Made by a program: the position numbers and the translations under genes. Positions 61,542-64,000 of a DNA stretch of 64,000 nt are shown one piece after another. This stretch comes from GCA-002282575 sp964519885 (GTDB lineage Bacteria > Pseudomonadota > Gammaproteobacteria > Thiomicrospirales > Thiomicrospiraceae), in NCBI GenBank assembly GCA_964519885.1, contig CAZFLX010000012.1:1-64000 (forward strand). Direction: 5' to 3'. Each line of letters opens with the position of its first letter. Positions within the stretch are counted from its first letter, which is position 1. A model generated the notes under the pieces. It made no database searches and was not told the origin of the DNA. It saw only the letters and a program-made list of their open reading frames with translations.

Positions 61542-61862
61542 TTAATCAATATGACAAAAGGTTTGCTGCATGGTGTCCATTAACCTGAGTAACTCAGCAT
61601 CCTTAATGCGACATAAAATTTTACTTCCTTCACGTCGGGAAATAATGATGCCTTTTTCTCTTAAAATATCAATGTGTTGAGAGACGTTGCTTTGGGTTGT
61701 ACCCACTTGTTCTACGATGTCCATAACTGGCACTTCTTCGTTACCAATCACACACAAAATTTTCAATCTTAATGGATGAGCCATAGCTTTAAGTGCTGTG
61801 GCTGCTTTTAATATGTTATCTTCCCTACCGTCAAAGGGAACGGCATCTATAAAACCACTCAT
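61542..61862 (-). CDS. ArsR-family transcriptional regulator, possible persulfide sensor (SqrR/BigR-like)
   Basis: A 106-residue winged-helix repressor: ALKAMAHPLRLKILCVIG, recognition helix TTQSNVSQHIDILREKGII and wing RREGSKILCRI. Cysteines are at 37, 84 and 103. Cys37 and Cys103 are 66 residues apart, the same separation as the two redox cysteines of SqrR and BigR, which form a polysulfide bridge. Metal-binding ArsR motifs (ELCVCDL) are absent. Regulon unknown; autoregulation through the 184-base gap before ctpA is possible. Confidence 0.8.
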   Translation of the reverse strand: MSGFIDAVPFDGREDNILKAATALKAMAHPLRLKILCVIGNEEVPVMDIVEQVGTTQSNVSQHIDILREKGIIISRREGSKILCRIKDAELLRLMDTMQQTFCHID

Positions 61863-62088
61863 GAATAAACCTCTAATACTTCAGTTGCATAACAATGCAG
61901 CAGTCAATGTTGTATATTTTTATTGCCTAATATTAGCATAAAGCTATATGTACCGAAACCACTTTAGGTTGGCTTTAACCGATAGCACGAAAAAAGCACT
62001 TTTTTTGCGACGGTCATGTCCTCTTCACTGTCCAGATGGGTTATGATTGCGAATATTTATGAACCGATATTCAGGCAAGAGAAATTCA

Positions 62089-63438
62089 ATGGCAACTAAG
62101 AAAAGTTTATGGATCGCATTAGGGTTTAGTGTTGGTGTAGTCATAGCAGGTTCTGCTAGTGTGTTGGCAGATAAAAACAAAACTGCTGAAACGACACCCA
62201 ATGGCTTGCCTTTGAATGAGTTGCGTGCATTTGCTGAAGTCTTTGAGCGAATTGGTAAGGATTACGTTGAAACAGTTGATGACAAAGCGCTGTTAGAAAA
62301 TGCCATTGATGGCATGTTGTCGAATCTTGATCCCCACTCAGCTTATCTTAAGCCAGATTCGTTTAAGGATATGGAAGAAAGCACCAAGGGAGAGTTTGGT
62401 GGTGTGGGTATGGAAGTGGGCATGGAAGACGGATTTGTCAAAGTCGTTGCCCCAATCGATGATACCCCGGCTTTTAAGGCAGGTGTTAAGGCTGGTGATT
62501 TGGTTGTGCGAATTGATGATACCCCTGTTAAAGGGTTAAGTCTGCAACAGGCTGTCGAAAAACTGCGTGGTAAAGTCGGAACCGATGTTCAGCTAACGAT
62601 CATGAGAAAATCGGAAGATAAGCCAATCATTATTAAATTGACCAGAGCCGTCATTAAAGTAAATAGTGTTAAACAGCGACTACTTGCGCCGAATTATGGT
62701 TACGTTCGTATTAGTCAATTCCAAGTTAAAACAGGGACGCAAATGGTTGAAGCGATTGAGAAGCTAACCAAAGAAAATGCGGCTCCCTTGAAAGGCTTGG
62801 TACTGGATTTGCGTAACAATCCTGGCGGTGTGTTGAATGCAGCGGTTGAAGTTTCTGATGCTTTGTTAGAAAAAGGTCTGATTGTTTACACTGAAGGGCG
62901 CGTAAAGGATTCTGAGATGCGCTTTAGTGCCTCGCGTGGTGATGTATTAAATGGTGTTCCGGTTGTGGTGTTGATCAACGAAGGTTCAGCCTCGGCTTCT
63001 GAAATTGTCGCGGGTGCGCTGCAAGACAATGGTCGCGCGGTGATTGCAGGACGTACCAGTTTTGGTAAAGGTTCGGTGCAAAGTGTCATTCCGTTAAATA
63101 ATGGCGCTGCCATAAAACTGACTACAGCACGTTATTTTACGCCCAATGGTCGTTCGATTCAGGCAGAAGGCATTGTGCCAGACGTGAAGATTGAGCAGGT
63201 TAAGGTTGATTTGATGGATAAAGCCCTAGAGCGCGTCAAAGAAGCTGATTTGAATCGTCATTTGAGTAATCCTAAGGATAAAGATGAGAAATCGGCTAAA
63301 GAAGCTGCGAAAGAAAAATCGGATAGTAAAACAAATGATGAAGCCAAGAATAAAGAGGAAGAGTCTTTAGTGACGAAAGACTACGAACTTTATGAAGCCT
63401 TTAATTTGTTAAAAGCTATGACCGTGCTTAAACGTTAA
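62089..63438 (+). CDS. ctpA: carboxy-terminal processing protease (CtpA, S41 family)
   Basis: A 449-residue periplasmic serine protease. A signal peptide (LWIALGFSVGVVIAGSASVLA) is followed by an S41 N-terminal region, a PDZ domain (about 103-180, GGVGMEVGMEDGFVKVV, AGDLVVRIDDTPV) and a catalytic domain with the Ser in GSASASE (300-305) and Lys327 (SFGKGSVQ). The C-terminal about 60 residues are Lys/Glu-rich. ATG 62089 has AAGAGA upstream; earlier starts (TTG 62047, ATG 62059) would put extra residues before the signal peptide. Confidence 0.92.
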   Translation: MATKKSLWIALGFSVGVVIAGSASVLADKNKTAETTPNGLPLNELRAFAEVFERIGKDYVETVDDKALLENAIDGMLSNLDPHSAYLKPDSFKDMEESTKGEFGGVGMEVGMEDGFVKVVAPIDDTPAFKAGVKAGDLVVRIDDTPVKGLSLQQAVEKLRGKVGTDVQLTIMRKSEDKPIIIKLTRAVIKVNSVKQRLLAPNYGYVRISQFQVKTGTQMVEAIEKLTKENAAPLKGLVLDLRNNPGGVLNAAVEVSDALLEKGLIVYTEGRVKDSEMRFSASRGDVLNGVPVVVLINEGSASASEIVAGALQDNGRAVIAGRTSFGKGSVQSVIPLNNGAAIKLTTARYFTPNGRSIQAEGIVPDVKIEQVKVDLMDKALERVKEADLNRHLSNPKDKDEKSAKEAAKEKSDSKTNDEAKNKEEESLVTKDYELYEAFNLLKAMTVLKR

Positions 63439-63504
63439 GGTTGTTGCTAGATGTTGTGCTTATTGACACATGCTATAAAACTGGTTAATATAAGCCAATA
63501 ATAT

Positions 63505-63529
63505 AAAACCCCGTCTAACGGGGTTTTTT
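63505..63529 (+). terminator. Rho-independent terminator after ctpA
   Basis: AACCCCGT, three-base loop, ACGGGGTT, then a T tract. It separates ctpA from rimP. Confidence 0.9.
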
Positions 63530-63547
63530 CATTTACTGGAGAAGCAA

Positions 63548-64000
63548 GTGACTTTACTCGAGAAACTCGATCAACTATTACGTCCTGTGGTGACGGGGCT
63601 GAATTACGACCTATGGGGTATTGAGTTGGCGCGCCACGAGCGCTCGGCAACATTACGTATTTATATTGATCGTGCTAGCGGCATCACCGTCGATGATTGT
63701 GCTCGTGTTTCTCATCAGGTCAGCGCCTTAATGGATGTGGAAGATCCGATTGATGTTCCTTACCGATTAGAGGTTTCCTCGCCTGGATTAGAGCGTTCTT
63801 TTTTTAGTTACGATCAGCTTGCAGACTATATTAATGCGGAAATTCGCATTCGCATTCATTCTCAGGGTAAAGGGAAGAAGCGTAATTTTACCGGTTTTTT
63901 GCGTCAACATGCTGACGCAAAGCTGACATTAGAAGACGAAACAGGTCAGCTATTAGTGTTTCCTTGGAGTGATGTGGATAAAGCATCACTAATTGTTCGA
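63548..64000 (+). CDS. rimP: ribosome maturation factor RimP (3' end outside window)
   Basis: Starts at GTG 63548 after GGAG; 151 codons are visible and the frame is open to the window edge, about the full family length (about 150). Translation gives RimP motifs: an N-terminal LRPVVTGLNYDLWGIELA, LRIYIDRASGITVDDCARVSHQ, the conserved YRLEVSSPGLERSFF, and C-terminal SH3-like FTGFLRQHADAKLTLEDETG. RimP assists 30S subunit maturation. In gammaproteobacteria it normally precedes nusA and infB, expected just beyond the edge. Confidence 0.93.
   Translation, partial: MTLLEKLDQLLRPVVTGLNYDLWGIELARHERSATLRIYIDRASGITVDDCARVSHQVSALMDVEDPIDVPYRLEVSSPGLERSFFSYDQLADYINAEIRIRIHSQGKGKKRNFTGFLRQHADAKLTLEDETGQLLVFPWSDVDKASLIVR

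Noticed and set aside
63439..63547. tRNA gene upstream of rimP (as metY in E. coli)
   Set aside because: The gap contains only a terminator hairpin and ribosome site; no cloverleaf can be drawn.
1..64000. CRISPR array
   Set aside because: No regularly spaced repeat of 20-40 bases was seen; the only clustered repeats are the four short sites at 57894-57966.

Overview
The window is about 64 kb of a low-GC (roughly 40-45% by eye) Gram-negative chromosome. It encodes polar-flagellum parts (flagellin, FlaG, FliS, FliD), an MSHA-type type IV pilus locus, RNase R-RlmB, a CtpA-type protease followed by RimP, and a tmRNA whose tag reads ANDENFALAA. Together these suggest a motile gammaproteobacterium; a Thiomicrospira/Hydrogenovibrio-like sulfur oxidiser is a guess, not a demonstrated assignment.

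Region 1 (1-28.2 kb) is one long surface-sugar and flagellin-glycosylation island, all on the + strand, with very tight spacing and many ATGA/GTGA stop-start overlaps. After the end of an AAA-ATPase/PD-(D/E)XK protein come: a sugar O-methyltransferase, PseG, an acyl-handling set (acyl carrier protein, SDR reductase, AMP-forming acyl ligase, GNAT acyltransferase), a CDP-glycerol pair (TagD-like cytidylyltransferase and TagB/F-like glycerophosphotransferase) and a DUF115 protein; a complete legionaminic-acid set in the same order as the Campylobacter ptm locus (legB, legC, legH-like, legI, legG, ptmE, ptmF-like, legF, ptmA); a CDP-hexose branch (rfbF, rfbG, RmlC-like epimerase, C-methyltransferase, hexapeptide acetyltransferase, SDR); very AT-rich genes for a CmcI-like enzyme, a glycosyltransferase and a radical SAM/SPASM protein; and finally pseI and a Maf flagellin glycosyltransferase behind a good sigma-54 promoter. 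pseB, pseC and pseF are not in the window.

Region 2 (28.2-33.8 kb) holds two closely related short flagellins, flaG, fliS, fliD and a FliT-like gene. Both flagellins and fliD have near-consensus sigma-28 promoters with the same 11-base spacer, so the late flagellar genes sit directly beside the genes that decorate their product.

Region 3 (33.8-41.6 kb) is housekeeping: flavodoxin, a thioredoxin-like protein, an M48 protease, a ketopantoate-reductase-like protein, RNase R, RlmB, and an unusual fusion of a PfkB sugar kinase to a Rieske [2Fe-2S] domain.

Region 4 (42.0-56.5 kb) is an MSHA-like pilus operon (mshM, L, N, E, G, then I/J/K-like genes) ending in its own substrates: a PilX-like protein, a prepilin with a Cys-containing CTERM sorting tail, a small CAAX-type glutamic intramembrane protease immediately after it, and a second paralogous prepilin that carries an RTX-like repeat domain in place of the tail. 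The prepilin/protease pair is the best candidate for a little-described system. MshE keeps two MshEN c-di-GMP-binding motifs.

Region 5 (56.5-64 kb) has an IS5-family element, a short stretch with four integrase-arm-like repeats abutting the 3' end of ssrA (tmRNA), a PAS-GGDEF-EAL protein with degenerate catalytic motifs, a lytic transglycosylase lipoprotein, an ArsR regulator with the cysteine spacing of persulfide sensors, CtpA, and the 5' part of rimP.
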